DNA of 64,000 nt from positions 1,980,001-2,044,000 of the forward strand of contig JABWDB010000036.1 of the NCBI GenBank assembly GCA_019614645.1, given 5' to 3'. The notes under the pieces were generated by a model, which searched no databases, was not told where the DNA came from, and saw only the letters and a list, made by a program, of their open reading frames with translations. The position numbers and the translations under genes were made by a program. This stretch comes from Stratiolaelaps scimitus. Taxonomy: Eukaryota; Arthropoda; Arachnida; Mesostigmata; Laelapidae. Within the stretch, counting starts at the first letter, position 1. Each line of letters opens with the position of its first letter. This document shows, in pieces, positions 1 through 11,587 of the stretch.

Positions 1-3604
<3,604 letters not shown>

Positions 3605-3703
3605 GTGCTAACGACGAAGCTCCCGCCAGCCTCTCCGCCGTTACGTTTTGCGCTTTGAAAGTGTTGTCGTGCACCCTGCGCTTCTGTACTGGGTGGGAGG
3701 GTG

Positions 3704-4978
3704 ATGCCTCCAGACGACGTGCCGCCCTTGAAGAGGGCGAGGCCTGGCACGGCCGATGATGTCGCTGTCGTTGGGAGTGACGACGCGAGGGAGAACGCTG
3801 CACCGTTCACGGAGCAGCGGACGAAGGACGCCAAGCGTCGCGCGGGCCGTGAGGCGCGCGCACTGGAAGCCCTCCGGGCAGGCCTCAACGCGAGGTCCCA
3901 CGGATTGTTTAAGGTGACTGTCCGTGGCAGGGCGGTCGGGGCCGGCGGGCCTTCCCCCGCCTTCGAGCAGGGCCAGATGCTCGCACTTTTTAGGAGCGCG
4001 CATGAGGCTCTCCCGGGTTGCACCCCGGCTGGTGCAGCCGACGGGCTCATCATTTGGGCGCCGACCCTTGACCTCGCCCGCAAGGCGTTGACGCTGACGA
4101 CCCTCGGGGGCGTTCCGGTGACCGCTCATTGCTCGGCCCTCTCATGCACCAAGGCCCGCATCACGAACGTCTGCGCGGCTTTCACCGATGCCGAGATCCT
4201 GGCTGAACTCTCACCTCTCGGCGTCACCTCCGCCCGCCGTCTACCCGCCGCGCCCGGCCCAGCTCGTCGATCGCCTCGGCCCGTCCTGCTCACGTTCAGC
4301 GGGCCCCCTCCTGCCTCGGTGTTCCTCGGCTACCGGTCCCATCCGGTCGTGCTCGAGCCTGACCGGCCACCACTCTGCTTCAACTGCTACCGGACGGGCC
4401 ACATCGCGGCCCGGTGCTCCTTGCCTAGGGCTTGCAGCAATTGCGGTGATGCCGGCCACCTCGCCGCCTCCTGCGCCCGTCCTGCCCGCTGCGTCAACTG
4501 CAAGGGTGCCCATCGCTCGGGCTCGCCGTCGTGCCCTCGGGCGGCCTACCTCCGCGATCGTCAGCGGGTCGTGACTGAGGCCAGGGTGCTCGAACAGGTG
4601 AAGGACACCTCACCCCTAGCGTCCATTATGCCAATCGAGGCCCCGGTGTCGACCCAGGCGCCAGCCCGCTCGTACGCTGCGGCGGTTCGGGGTATTGTGG
4701 TCCCCTCCGACGGTGCTCAGGTCCCCATGGTCCTGCTGCCCAACCCGAGGCCGACCCCCGCCCCGTCCCGCCGCCGCGCCCCTCGTCGGCCTGCTCCTCG
4801 TCGGCCTGCTCCTCGTCGGCCTGCCCGCGCGGAGTCTCGGCACTCCACGGCCGCGCCAGCGGTGCCAGGTATCGTCGCAGCCTTGAGGTCCATCACTGAA
4901 GTCTTGGCCCCTCTCCTCCAGCTTCAGCGCCAGCTCGCCCCCCTCCTAGCCGCTCTCAAGCCCCCCCGTTCTTCATGA
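3704..4978 (+). CDS. LINE ORF1, gag-like nucleic-acid-binding protein with zinc knuckles
   Basis: The frame gives 424 residues from the ATG at 3704 to the TGA at 4976-4978. The codon just upstream in frame is GTG, so 3704 is the first AUG. The N-terminal part is Arg/Ala-rich. The middle contains three closely spaced zinc knuckles (residues about 225-277): CFNCYRTGHIAARC, CSNCGDAGHLAASC and a variant beginning CVNCKGAH. After these comes a Pro/Arg-rich tail in which a 15-bp unit encoding APRRP is repeated three times (4778-4822). Such proteins package LINE RNA into ribonucleoprotein. The stop overlaps the start of ORF2 as ATGA at 4975-4978, which suggests coupled re-initiation. The frame is undamaged. 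Confidence 0.9.
   Translation: MPPDDVPPLKRARPGTADDVAVVGSDDARENAAPFTEQRTKDAKRRAGREARALEALRAGLNARSHGLFKVTVRGRAVGAGGPSPAFEQGQMLALFRSAHEALPGCTPAGAADGLIIWAPTLDLARKALTLTTLGGVPVTAHCSALSCTKARITNVCAAFTDAEILAELSPLGVTSARRLPAAPGPARRSPRPVLLTFSGPPPASVFLGYRSHPVVLEPDRPPLCFNCYRTGHIAARCSLPRACSNCGDAGHLAASCARPARCVNCKGAHRSGSPSCPRAAYLRDRQRVVTEARVLEQVKDTSPLASIMPIEAPVSTQAPARSYAAAVRGIVVPSDGAQVPMVLLPNPRPTPAPSRRRAPRRPAPRRPAPRRPARAESRHSTAAPAVPGIVAALRSITEVLAPLLQLQRQLAPLLAALKPPRSS
4778..4822 (+). repeat. 15-bp tandem repeat in LINE ORF1
   Basis: There are three units of GCYCCTCGTCGGCCT, the first with one base different. They encode APRRP three times in the basic tail of ORF1 and keep the reading frame. Confidence 0.85.
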
Positions 4979-7533
4979 ACCCAGACCCCACCGCCCCAAC
5001 CCGTCGTGCCGCTTCAGCCCAAGACGCCACAGGCCCCCCGCGTGTCCCGTGCCCGCATTGCGAGGGCAGATTCTCCCGACGCGGCCTCAATAGGCACATA
5101 ACGGTGCGGCACCCGGAGGTCCGTTCGGTGCCTCAGCCGAGTCCAGCGCCCCAACCGCTCGAGCTGCGGCTACAGGCGGCCATGCGTGAGGCCCGCGTCT
5201 TCAGTATTGTCCCAAAGGCTACGCGTTCCCTAGTCGCCGTGGCCCTCACAGACGTGCTCCGGGACGTTCATACCAATAACGACGTCTCCTCCTGGGAAGC
5301 GCTCCTGGCTTTCGCCCGAGTGGTCTTGCAGATGCCGGACAAAGGCGACACCTCCCGCTCCCTCCCAGCCGTGATTCGGGGGAATCTGGCGGCCTTCCGC
5401 GCCGGGGCGCGCTTGGAGTACCGCTTGCGTCGTCACCTCGCTCGCGGCCCTCGTCCCCCGCCCACGGATACGGGCCAGACGGCAGAGCCGTCGCCACTGC
5501 CCTCGCTAAGGCCCTCGCTAAGGTGGTCGACTGCATGCGGGCCGGCACGGTTCCATCGGCGCTACGGCCAATACTCTTCGGCGCGCGCCTCATCGCCCTC
5601 AAGAAAAAGGATGGGTCGATACGGCCCATCGCCTGCTCCAGCACGATTCGTCGCCTGGCTGCTAAGATCGCCTGGGTCAACGAGAGGGACACGGTCGTGA
5701 CCCTGCTCGGCCCAACCCAGTAGGGCTGCGGCCAGGCGTCTGGGACGGAGATCGCTGCTCACGCGGCTCGCGCCTTCATCCACGCTCATCCAGACGCGGC
5801 CCTGGTCAAGCTTGATTTTCGCAATGCCTTCAACACGGTCCGCCGAGATCTCGTCCTGCGAGAGGTTGCTGAGCACGTCCCTGGCCTCTTCCCTCTGGTT
5901 GACCTGGCCTATCGTAGCCCCTCCCATCTGATTATGGACAACGCCGTCATCAGCTCAGAGTGCGGGGTCCAGCAGGGGGACCCGCTGGGCCCAGCCCTCT
6001 TCTGCCTGGCCCTCCGGCCCCTCGCGGTGTCCCTCCAGTCACGTCTGCGGCTGTGGTACATGGACGACGGAACGTTGGCGGGTGATCCGGCGACCGTCGC
6101 CTCCGACGTTCAGCGAGTACTCGACTACGAGGGGCGCAGCGGCCTTGCCCTCAACCCCACGAAGTGCGAGATCTTCTCTTTGGACGCGCAGCCCGACCTC
6201 CAGCGGTCGCTCCCAGGATGCGGTCTCACCCAGAGGTTGTCCCTCGAGCTCGTCGGCTCCCCTCTTACGGACGAGGCAATCCGGCCGCTATTGGACCGTT
6301 GCCTCGAGAGGACGGCCGTGATGCTCGACCGTCTGCCCCTGTTATCGGCTCACCAGGGGCTGTTCCTCCTCCGGTCCTGTTTCTCGGCGGCACGCATGCA
6401 GCACTTGCTTAGGACATGCCCGGCCGGCACTGAGGCTTCAGCCCTTCACGAGTATGACGAGTTGGTGTTGGACGCCCTGACCACGATCTTGAACCTCCAG
6501 CTTCCGCCGGAAGCGGCGTCGCAGGCTACCCTTCCGGTCCGCTTCGGTGGCCTCGGCATCCTCAGTGTACGCCGCTTGGCTGACGTTTGCTACGCCGCGT
6601 CGCTTACGGCGGTTGCCGACATGGTTGCTACAGTCCTCCCCCCCCGAAGCGCTCGCCCACTTCTCCGCTTCCCGGGAGGCTGCCCTCGACCAGACGGGCG
6701 TCCGCGCTCGGGTCCCTCCGGACAAACAGAGCAAGCAGCGGGTATGGTCCGATGCCCTGCACCAGGAGCTGCGGGACTCCCTCCTGGCTTCTGCGCCACA
6801 CGTTGCTGACCAAGCTCGCCTCCGGGCTGTCGACAGGCCTGGTGCGGGGGCGTGGCTCCACGCGCTGCCCTCCTCGTCCCTCGGTACGGCTCTCGACGAT
6901 CGCTCCCTCCGCTTCTGTGTGGGCCTTCGCCTCGGGGCCCCTGTCGTTGCGGCCCACAGCTGCGAGCGTTGCGGGGACCCCGTCGTCACGAATGGCCATC
7001 ACGGTCTCTCGTGCGAACGCAGCGCCGGTCGCCATCCGCGACACACGATGCTTAATGACACGCTCGTGAGGGCCCTCCACTCCGCCGGTATCCCTTGCAC
7101 AAGGGAGCCACAGGGCCTCGACACCTCTGACGGGCGCCGCCCTGACGGCCTCACCCTTATCCCCTTCCATCGAGGCCAGCACCTGGTTTGGGACGGCACT
7201 GTGGTTGACACCCTAGCACCTTCTTATGTCAACCACTGTGCAACCATCCCCGGTTACGCAGTAGCGCGTGCGGAGCGGGCAAAGCTGAGGAAGTACGCCG
7301 CACTCCAAGCAACGCACCTGTTTTCCCCCCTTGCCTTTGAGACCCTGGGCGGGCACGGCCCTCTCACTGCGAACTTCCTCGAGGGGGTCTACCACAGGTT
7401 GATCCGCGCCACCGGGGACAAGCGCGCTGGCTCTTTCCTCCTGCAGCGCCTGTCCCTCGCTGTGCAGAGAGGCAATGCCATCGCCTTCCTCGGGACATTG
7501 TCGTCCTCACCCCCCCCCCCCCCACCCCCATAA
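4975..7533 (+). pseudogene. LINE ORF2, reverse transcriptase and restriction-like endonuclease (disrupted)
   Basis: The ATG overlaps the ORF1 stop. Residues 26-46 form a C2H2 finger (CPHCEGRFSRRG...RH). Reverse transcriptase follows: LIALKKKDGSIRPIACSS near 5590-5640, motif A LDFRNAFN near 5811, motif B GVQQGDPLGPAL near 5962 and motif C YMDD at 6057-6068. The C-terminal part has a CCHC knuckle starting CERCGDP (6961-7020), then RPDGLTL...WDGTVVDTLAPSY (7138-7230), a PD...D nuclease pattern. Three lesions are visible: a frame change at a C-rich run near 5452-5462, TAG at 5721-5723 where relatives have a sense codon, and a frame change at the C run near 6637-6644. No APE endonuclease was seen. 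The frame ends in a proline run encoded by the C homopolymer at 7511-7530. Confidence 0.88.
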
Positions 7534-7585
7534 TCCCTAGAAATTCCGACCTATTGTAACGTTTAATATAGTAACAATAATACCA

Positions 7586-7927
7586 ATCCGAGATATATTC
7601 CCAGCAATGTGGACGATGTTGTACACATCGTCGTTTTTCTCCTTTTGATTTATGCGTGTCAGTTCTATCTTGGCAGCTGATTCACTTTTGTACATCTGTT
7701 AATGACTTGTATAATTATGCTTGAGGTCATTAGCAAATTAATCAGCAGTGTCTACCGTCCACGCGTGCCAATATAGATTAGAAATGTTTCTCGAATCATC
7801 TAGCGCGTTTGTTCGATACGAGATTCAACTGCTGCTGCGGCAACGTCACGCAGGCAGACCACGACGTATTTCGGGGACGGTTATGATTAGCGCCCGTCCC
7901 TCTAACCTCTATTTGTATCTTCCGTAG
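7586..7927 (+). other. RUNX intron, part 2
   Basis: AT-richer sequence lies between the LINE tail and the next RUNX exon. It holds a small hairpin (GACGATGT / ACATCGTC, near 7610-7632) followed by T-rich sequence, and the pyrimidine tract before the acceptor at 7926-7927. Nothing else is recognised. Confidence 0.6.
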
Positions 7928-8284
7928 AACAATCATCATTTCGGCTCGGGCCTTATCCGTCGACGGGTCCCCGTGGATCGTTCTTCGACCCACTCATGCC
8001 CAGACAATGGAGTCACTTCCGAAGCAAGGCAGGACGCTTACGAGGATGTGGTACCCCGGCGGTTGCGCCGACCGACGCGTGGCCATTGCCTGACCTATCG
8101 TCGAGACTCAACAATCCCGAGGTTCCCAGCCCGTGGCCCAATCCGCCCAGTTATTCCTATCCAAGCTACTTTAACCCGGCGCCACCGGCGGCTCTTCCTC
8201 CAGCCAACCAAACGATGTTTAGTTCGTGGGATGCCGGCCTGCCCGGTGGAAGCTCGAACACCCTCCCTGAGGGATCGATTAATT
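7928..8284 (+). CDS. RUNX: RUNX exon: linker after the Runt domain
   Basis: The acceptor is TTCCGTAG and the donor GTAAGT. The exon joins the previous one in phase 1 and ends in phase 1. It encodes about 119 residues starting KQSSFRLGPYPS, rich in Pro, Ser and Gly, for example PEVPSPWPNPPSYSYPSYFNP and a later LPPANQTMFSSWDAGLPGG stretch. Such low-complexity transactivation linkers follow the Runt domain in arthropod RUNX proteins and are poorly conserved, so the identification rests on the matching phases, the strand and the position between two recognisable RUNX exons. The frame has no stop between the splice sites. Confidence 0.8.
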
Positions 8285-8875
8285 GTAAGTCTAACATTGA
8301 TGTTTACCATACCGATACCATAACGCTAAAACATCTTCGCTGAGAGAGCCCCATTCAGGTTAACGTATGATGACGAACAGGGGGTATCACGTTGAACATT
8401 GCCGCCAGCTGCAGAAGAGAGAGGGCGGTTACGGTATTCTCAGACAACAAAAGAAAATTCATTAATCCTTGATTTGATGCCTTCCTTATGCCTGTTTTGC
8501 CTATATCGGCAGATCAGAAATATGGACATCTTGTTCCTTTGAGAATATATACACCTATTACAAAAATGTATTCACACGCACAAGCATTCCATATATAAGC
8601 ACACCTATTCGTTTAAACTGATGTGTGACTCTCGTTTGTGGATAACGAGCTAAAAATGACTCGTAGCAGTGAATAATTCAAGTTCAATATTACGATTACA
8701 TTTCACCATCGCGTATCTACAGCCCAAGGGGGTGCTCTCGTTATTTTGACATCTGCCACTCCTAATCAACTTGAGTAATTAATCCCTCGAACGCTGTTGT
8801 TATGATCGCCCATCGAATTCGATCGTCTCTAGTTACCGGACTTCTCATCAATATCGGTTATTGTCATTCTTGCAG
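8285..8875 (+). other. RUNX last intron
   Basis: This 591-nt intron has donor GTAAGT and acceptor TTCTTGCAG. It is AT-rich and no gene or repeat was recognised in it. Confidence 0.8.
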
Positions 8876-9669
8876 CGAACCCTGTTCAGCCGGTGGGCGT
8901 TCAACAGACATCGATGCCGTTAATGCCATCGCGGCCGGTAGATTCGACCACGTCCTCACCTCTGTCTTCATCGCGATCTTCTCCATCGTCACTGGCGACA
9001 GCGCCGACCATCGATCATACGCTGCCTGCGATCTTCCCGTCACCGTCGGAGGTCGACAATGTACTGAACTTCAATCCGAGCGGGTCGAGCTTGCCCGTCG
9101 CGTTGCCGTCACTCCTAGATTCACCGCTGCCTCCGCTAGCGACAGCGGTCTCCGAGTTCTTGAGTTCAAGTAGCAGCTCGGTGAGTTCCGGGGTGAGCTC
9201 TGCAACTCACTCTGACAAACTGCCTTCGCTGAGCGGACACGGTATGCTTCCTCAGAGTGGCGCCTACTTTGCGTACAACCACCTCATGCACCAGCAGCAG
9301 CAGCAGCAACAGGCAAATTCGTTAGGGCCAAACTCGGTTGGCATTGGTTCCATAGGTGGATACCCTCAAGCGAGTAGCAGTTGCAGCAACGTTGTCGCAA
9401 GCACAAACACCTATTCAACACTCTATCCACCGTCATATCCCCAGCCGAGCGCAGCGCTGCAGGAGGACAGCCAGGAGTCTGAGGGCCCACTGTTGGGCAG
9501 CACCCGCCTGACTGACCATTCAGGCCGAACCCTCGTCGACGCCCACAACAACAACAATAACAACGACAGCGACATACTCAGCTCGAGTCTCCTGCTCGAC
9601 GATCCGAGCAGGCAGAATCATGTGGTCAATGCGGCTGTCACTTCACAGGACGTTTGGCGGCCTTATTAA
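8876..9669 (+). CDS. RUNX: RUNX terminal exon ending in VWRPY
   Basis: The acceptor is TCTTGCAG and the exon is entered in phase 1. It encodes about 264 residues, then TAA. The protein is Ser/Pro-rich, with a Gln run near 9292-9312, an Asn run near 9547-9564 and the final residues DVWRPY. The C-terminal VWRPY pentapeptide is the hallmark Groucho/TLE co-repressor docking motif of RUNX factors and fixes the gene identity together with the exon at 3393. The glutamine and asparagine runs are simple-repeat expansions. An AATAAA lies 43 bases after the stop, so the 3' UTR is apparently very short. Confidence 0.93.
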
Positions 9670-9711
9670 AGCACAGAAACCCAGAACAAATCAGTAGCTA
9701 GTTAATATATA

Positions 9712-9717
9712 AATAAA
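9712..9717 (+). terminator. Poly(A) signal of RUNX
   Basis: AATAAA follows the RUNX stop codon by 43 bases. It is the only canonical signal before the viral insertion starts. If it is weak, transcripts could read into the densovirus-like sequence. Confidence 0.6.
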
Positions 9718-9721
9718 GATG

Positions 9722-9904
9722 AGGTGGTACATCAGGTGTCGGCGGATTGCCAACTTTAGGTACGAGCCAGGCGGCTCAATATCATGTTCATACGACACCG
9801 ACCAACCCGATTTATGGCGGCTTTTTCAATATCATGTTCATACGACAACGACCAACCCGATTTATTCAAGAATATTATATGTTTTCAATAGTTTTAATCC
9901 ATAA
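9722..9904 (+). pseudogene. Putative C-terminal end of a densovirus capsid (VP) gene
   Basis: One frame reads GGTSGVGGLPTLGTSQAAQ up to a repeated peptide QYHVHTT-TNPIY; the second copy of this peptide and the terminal FNSFNP-stop (9902-9904) are in another frame. The two copies come from a 50-bp tandem duplication, which shifts the frame. A Gly-rich G-V-G-x-x-P stretch near the C-terminus is common in densovirus capsid proteins. The overlap with the NS1 end on the other strand is the expected convergent layout. Both arguments are indirect, and no large capsid domain is present. It could instead be unrelated downstream sequence of RUNX. Confidence 0.42.
9776..9865 (+). repeat. Tandem duplication, period 50 bp
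   Basis: A 40-base segment beginning TCAATATCATGTTCATACG occurs at 9776-9815 and again at 9826-9865 with a single difference (ACACCG versus ACAACG). The 50-bp period is not a multiple of three, so a frame read through the first copy is shifted in the second. Confidence 0.9.
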
Positions 9905-10302
9905 GGTGATGGTTTTTGTTTAATGTCTTTAAGTGTTGGATATGATGTCCACGATTCAAATATTGTATTGGACTGGTATTAGACATTGACTGCAAATGGA
10001 TCTCCTCCAGTTAACATTTTCACATCATATGATGGTTGTATTGAGGGTTCATTCCAAACAAGAAGACGTCTCTCTACACAATCATTCATAGGGAAGGCCT
10101 CGCCTCTTACCATATTTCTAACATTACCGGTATTCATATACAGAGCACTTAGACAATCAAAGAAAACATTTTTGCCACTACCGGGGGGTCCTAGAATAAA
10201 CATTGAATTTTGTTTCGGGATCCTTTTTTCTGTTATATTAATTAATCTAGTTAAAAACTGTTGCACTCGTTCGTGAGACCCATATTGATGTAATAATAGC
10301 AT
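9862..10302 (-). pseudogene. NS1: Densovirus-like NS1 helicase remnant
   Basis: From an ATG at 10302 the frame contains a Walker A motif (GPPGSGKN) and, downstream, LLVWNEPSI, which corresponds to the Walker B region of parvovirus superfamily 3 helicases. It then reads GGDPFAVNV followed by TAA at 9979-9981. The same frame continues after the stop with residues such as YPTLKDIKQKPSPYG and ends at 9862. That tail resembles parvovirus NS1 C-termini. The remaining helicase motifs between the two parts are missing, so a deletion as well as a stop is likely. The N-terminal nuclease (HUH) domain is absent. Upstream the frame runs at once into the left arm of the inverted repeat at 10309. Confidence 0.85.
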
Positions 10303-10308
10303 ATCTAG

Positions 10309-10453
10309 TGCTAAATGTTAACTGATCCAGACATCGTTCCTCACTGGCATTCGCGGAATGATTCCTATTACCTAGGTTCAGACGAATCGCGCGATATGAA
10401 TCATTCCGCGAATGCCAGTGAGGAACGATGTCTGGATCAGTTAACATTTAGCA
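10309..10453. repeat. Perfect inverted repeat, 56-bp arms, 33-nt loop
   Basis: The arm 10309-10364 (starting TGCTAAATGTTAACTGATCC) is the exact reverse complement of 10398-10453 with no mismatch. The loop is 10365-10397. It separates the NS1 remnant from the acidic frame on the same strand; the last codons of the acidic frame lie in the right arm. Perfect arms in an otherwise decayed element suggest a recent origin, gene conversion, or an assembly fold-back. A viral terminal hairpin is another possibility. Confidence 0.95.
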
Positions 10454-11088
10454 ATCGTTATATCTACTGTTTCTTTCATCATAATTTCTAGTGCGTTGAC
10501 AAACGCGGGACCTCGCTTCGATATAAGGCACATCGTTGTAAATTCGACAGGCGACTTGGTTGATTTCTCTCCTACAAGTTTCTTGAAGGCTGATCTGACT
10601 GGTTGTGGATAAAGTGCAACCAATCTGGGTACATTCGTTACAGCTAATTCGAGCAGCTTCTTCAGGCGGTCTTTCTTGCACGTTGAGGCCTCGTGTAAAC
10701 TCTGCTGTAAAACTTTCAAGTGATGTAGTATCGTCGAGCGCACTGTCTCTGAATTGGGATGGCTGTCTTTCCACCATCTGCAACGTTCACGGGATAACTC
10801 AATTAAATTCACGCCTAACATGATGTTGAACGTTTGTGCGCGGAAGCTTAATTTTTTGGGTGTTAGCAACGTTCCTTCTTGCTTGCACGTTTTACACAAT
10901 GCACGTATTGCGGTAACACGTACTTGTTGTTCGATGTCGTCGTCTGGCTGCAGATTTTCTATATTAGCTTGATCCTCATCCACTTGATCAACACACTCGT
11001 AGCCGTCATCGCTGAGCGCTATCTCTTGCTCTTCTTCTTCCTCGCCGGCTGATATGTCGATGGTATCTTGGACCACTTTCCTAAGCAT
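10441..11088 (-). CDS. Acidic 215-aa ORF in the densovirus-like element, function unknown
   Basis: The first ATG of this long minus-strand frame is at 11088 (MLRKVVQDTIDIS); the frame is open further upstream, but without an AUG. Near the N-terminus there is an acidic run (GEEEEEQ), followed by Asp/Glu-rich sequence. A CKTCK pair and a basic helical-looking second half (KKDRLKKLLELAVTNVP) follow. It ends ...DITIAKC inside the right arm of the inverted repeat. There is no HUH nuclease or helicase motif, so it is not a recognisable part of NS1. Its position, promoter-proximal on the NS strand of an ambisense layout, matches where NS3 lies in ambidensoviruses, but no sequence-level identification can be made by eye. 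The frame is intact although the neighbouring viral pieces are damaged. Confidence 0.55.
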   Translation of the reverse strand: MLRKVVQDTIDISAGEEEEEQEIALSDDGYECVDQVDEDQANIENLQPDDDIEQQVRVTAIRALCKTCKQEGTLLTPKKLSFRAQTFNIMLGVNLIELSRERCRWWKDSHPNSETVRSTILHHLKVLQQSLHEASTCKKDRLKKLLELAVTNVPRLVALYPQPVRSAFKKLVGEKSTKSPVEFTTMCLISKRGPAFVNALEIMMKETVDITIAKC

Positions 11089-11093
11089 ATCCA

Positions 11094-11190
11094 GCCGCAA
11101 ACACGGCTTAGGCCGCCCGATCGCGACGAGTGGCGGCCCGAACGGGGCCACGGCCCCGCCCCGCCGGGCACGTACCCGAGGGGGCCGTAT
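11094..11190. repeat. GC-rich palindromic segment, possible viral terminal-repeat remnant
   Basis: This segment is far richer in G+C than its surroundings and contains the palindrome GGGGCC-AC-GGCCCC at 11144-11157 plus several GGCC/GCCGGGC blocks. It lies between the diverging NS-side frame and the VP1 start, where joined terminal repeats would be expected if two ends of the virus genome were fused. That interpretation is inference. Confidence 0.45.
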
Positions 11191-11264
11191 CAGGATACAA
11201 CAGTGCCAATTGTGGACGAGGAAAGTAGTGATGAGTTTCGTGATGTGAACTCTCGTCGAAATGG

Positions 11265-11551
11265 ATGGCTAAGAAGACGGGTCGCCAATTTGTTCTGCCC
11301 GGATATAAATATCTCGGACCGAGGAATCCAGCCGATGGAAACGGAGAACCCGTCAACAACGCCGATCTTGTCGCCTCAATCCACGATACAGCCTATACTA
11401 ACGCCGAGTCATCACAAGACATATATCGTGCTGATAGCGCTGCTATTGGCAATTTTATTGCTGACGGTGGTTTTGCTGGCCATATTGGTGCCTATGGCCT
11501 GGGCATCAAGACTGCAGTCGAGCGTCTTACGGGAGTTGTGTACCCAACTGG

Positions 11552-11553
<2 letters not shown>
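11265..11553 (+). pseudogene. VP1: Densovirus-like VP1 unique region with phospholipase A2 domain (truncated)
   Basis: From an ATG at 11265 the frame contains [12 protein letters not shown], the calcium-binding loop of parvovirus phospholipase A2 (usually YLGPGN). It then shows the catalytic pair in SIHDTAY, and later [20 protein letters not shown], a typical end of this domain. In living viruses the domain acts during escape from endosomes. The frame runs into (TA)n at about 11555 and stops at 11619-11621, so the main capsid domain is lost. The Gly-to-Arg change in the calcium loop is a further sign of decay or divergence. An overlapping frame on the same strand has a long hydrophobic run but is probably a shadow. 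Confidence 0.87.

Positions 11554-11554
<1 letters not shown>

Positions 11555-11584
<30 letters not shown>
11555..11584. repeat. (TA)n array at the right edge of the viral element
   Basis: This is a pure TA dinucleotide run. Recognisable VP1 sequence ends exactly where it starts, so the break or insertion boundary coincides with the microsatellite. Confidence 0.95.

Positions 11585-11587
<3 letters not shown>

Larger units (their letters stand above)
3605..7585 (+). mobile_element. Two-ORF LINE with restriction-like endonuclease, inserted in the RUNX intron
   Basis: A GC-rich island lies inside AT-richer intron DNA, in the same orientation as RUNX. In order it contains a short leader, ORF1 (gag-like with zinc knuckles), ORF2 (C2H2 finger, reverse transcriptase, CCHC knuckle, PD-D type endonuclease), a C-homopolymer with a few A, and a short 3' tail containing CCCTAGAAATTCC and TATTGTAACG. 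The same tail is seen in shorter minus-strand copies at 15368-15508 and 42055-42167, which supports the 3' limit. The domain set places it among restriction-like-endonuclease LINEs (R2/NeSL/CRE-type group), although those usually have one ORF. An intact ORF1 suggests recent insertion, but ORF2 is broken, so this copy is not autonomous. Confidence 0.9.
9722..11555. mobile_element. Endogenous densovirus-like (Parvoviridae) element with ambisense gene order
   Basis: Four viral-type pieces lie next to each other: a putative VP C-terminal end (+, ending at 9904), an NS1 helicase remnant (-, 10302-9862), an acidic frame of unknown identity (-, 11088-10441) and a VP1 phospholipase A2 region (+, from 11265). 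NS1 and the VP end converge and overlap by about 40 bases, as in ambisense densoviruses. The acidic frame and the VP1 start diverge across a GC-rich segment. This order fits a head-to-tail or circular junction rather than one linear genome. The left end is only about 5 bases beyond the RUNX poly(A) signal; the right end runs into a (TA)n array. Stops, deletions and truncation show that it is a genomic fossil. Confidence 0.82.
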
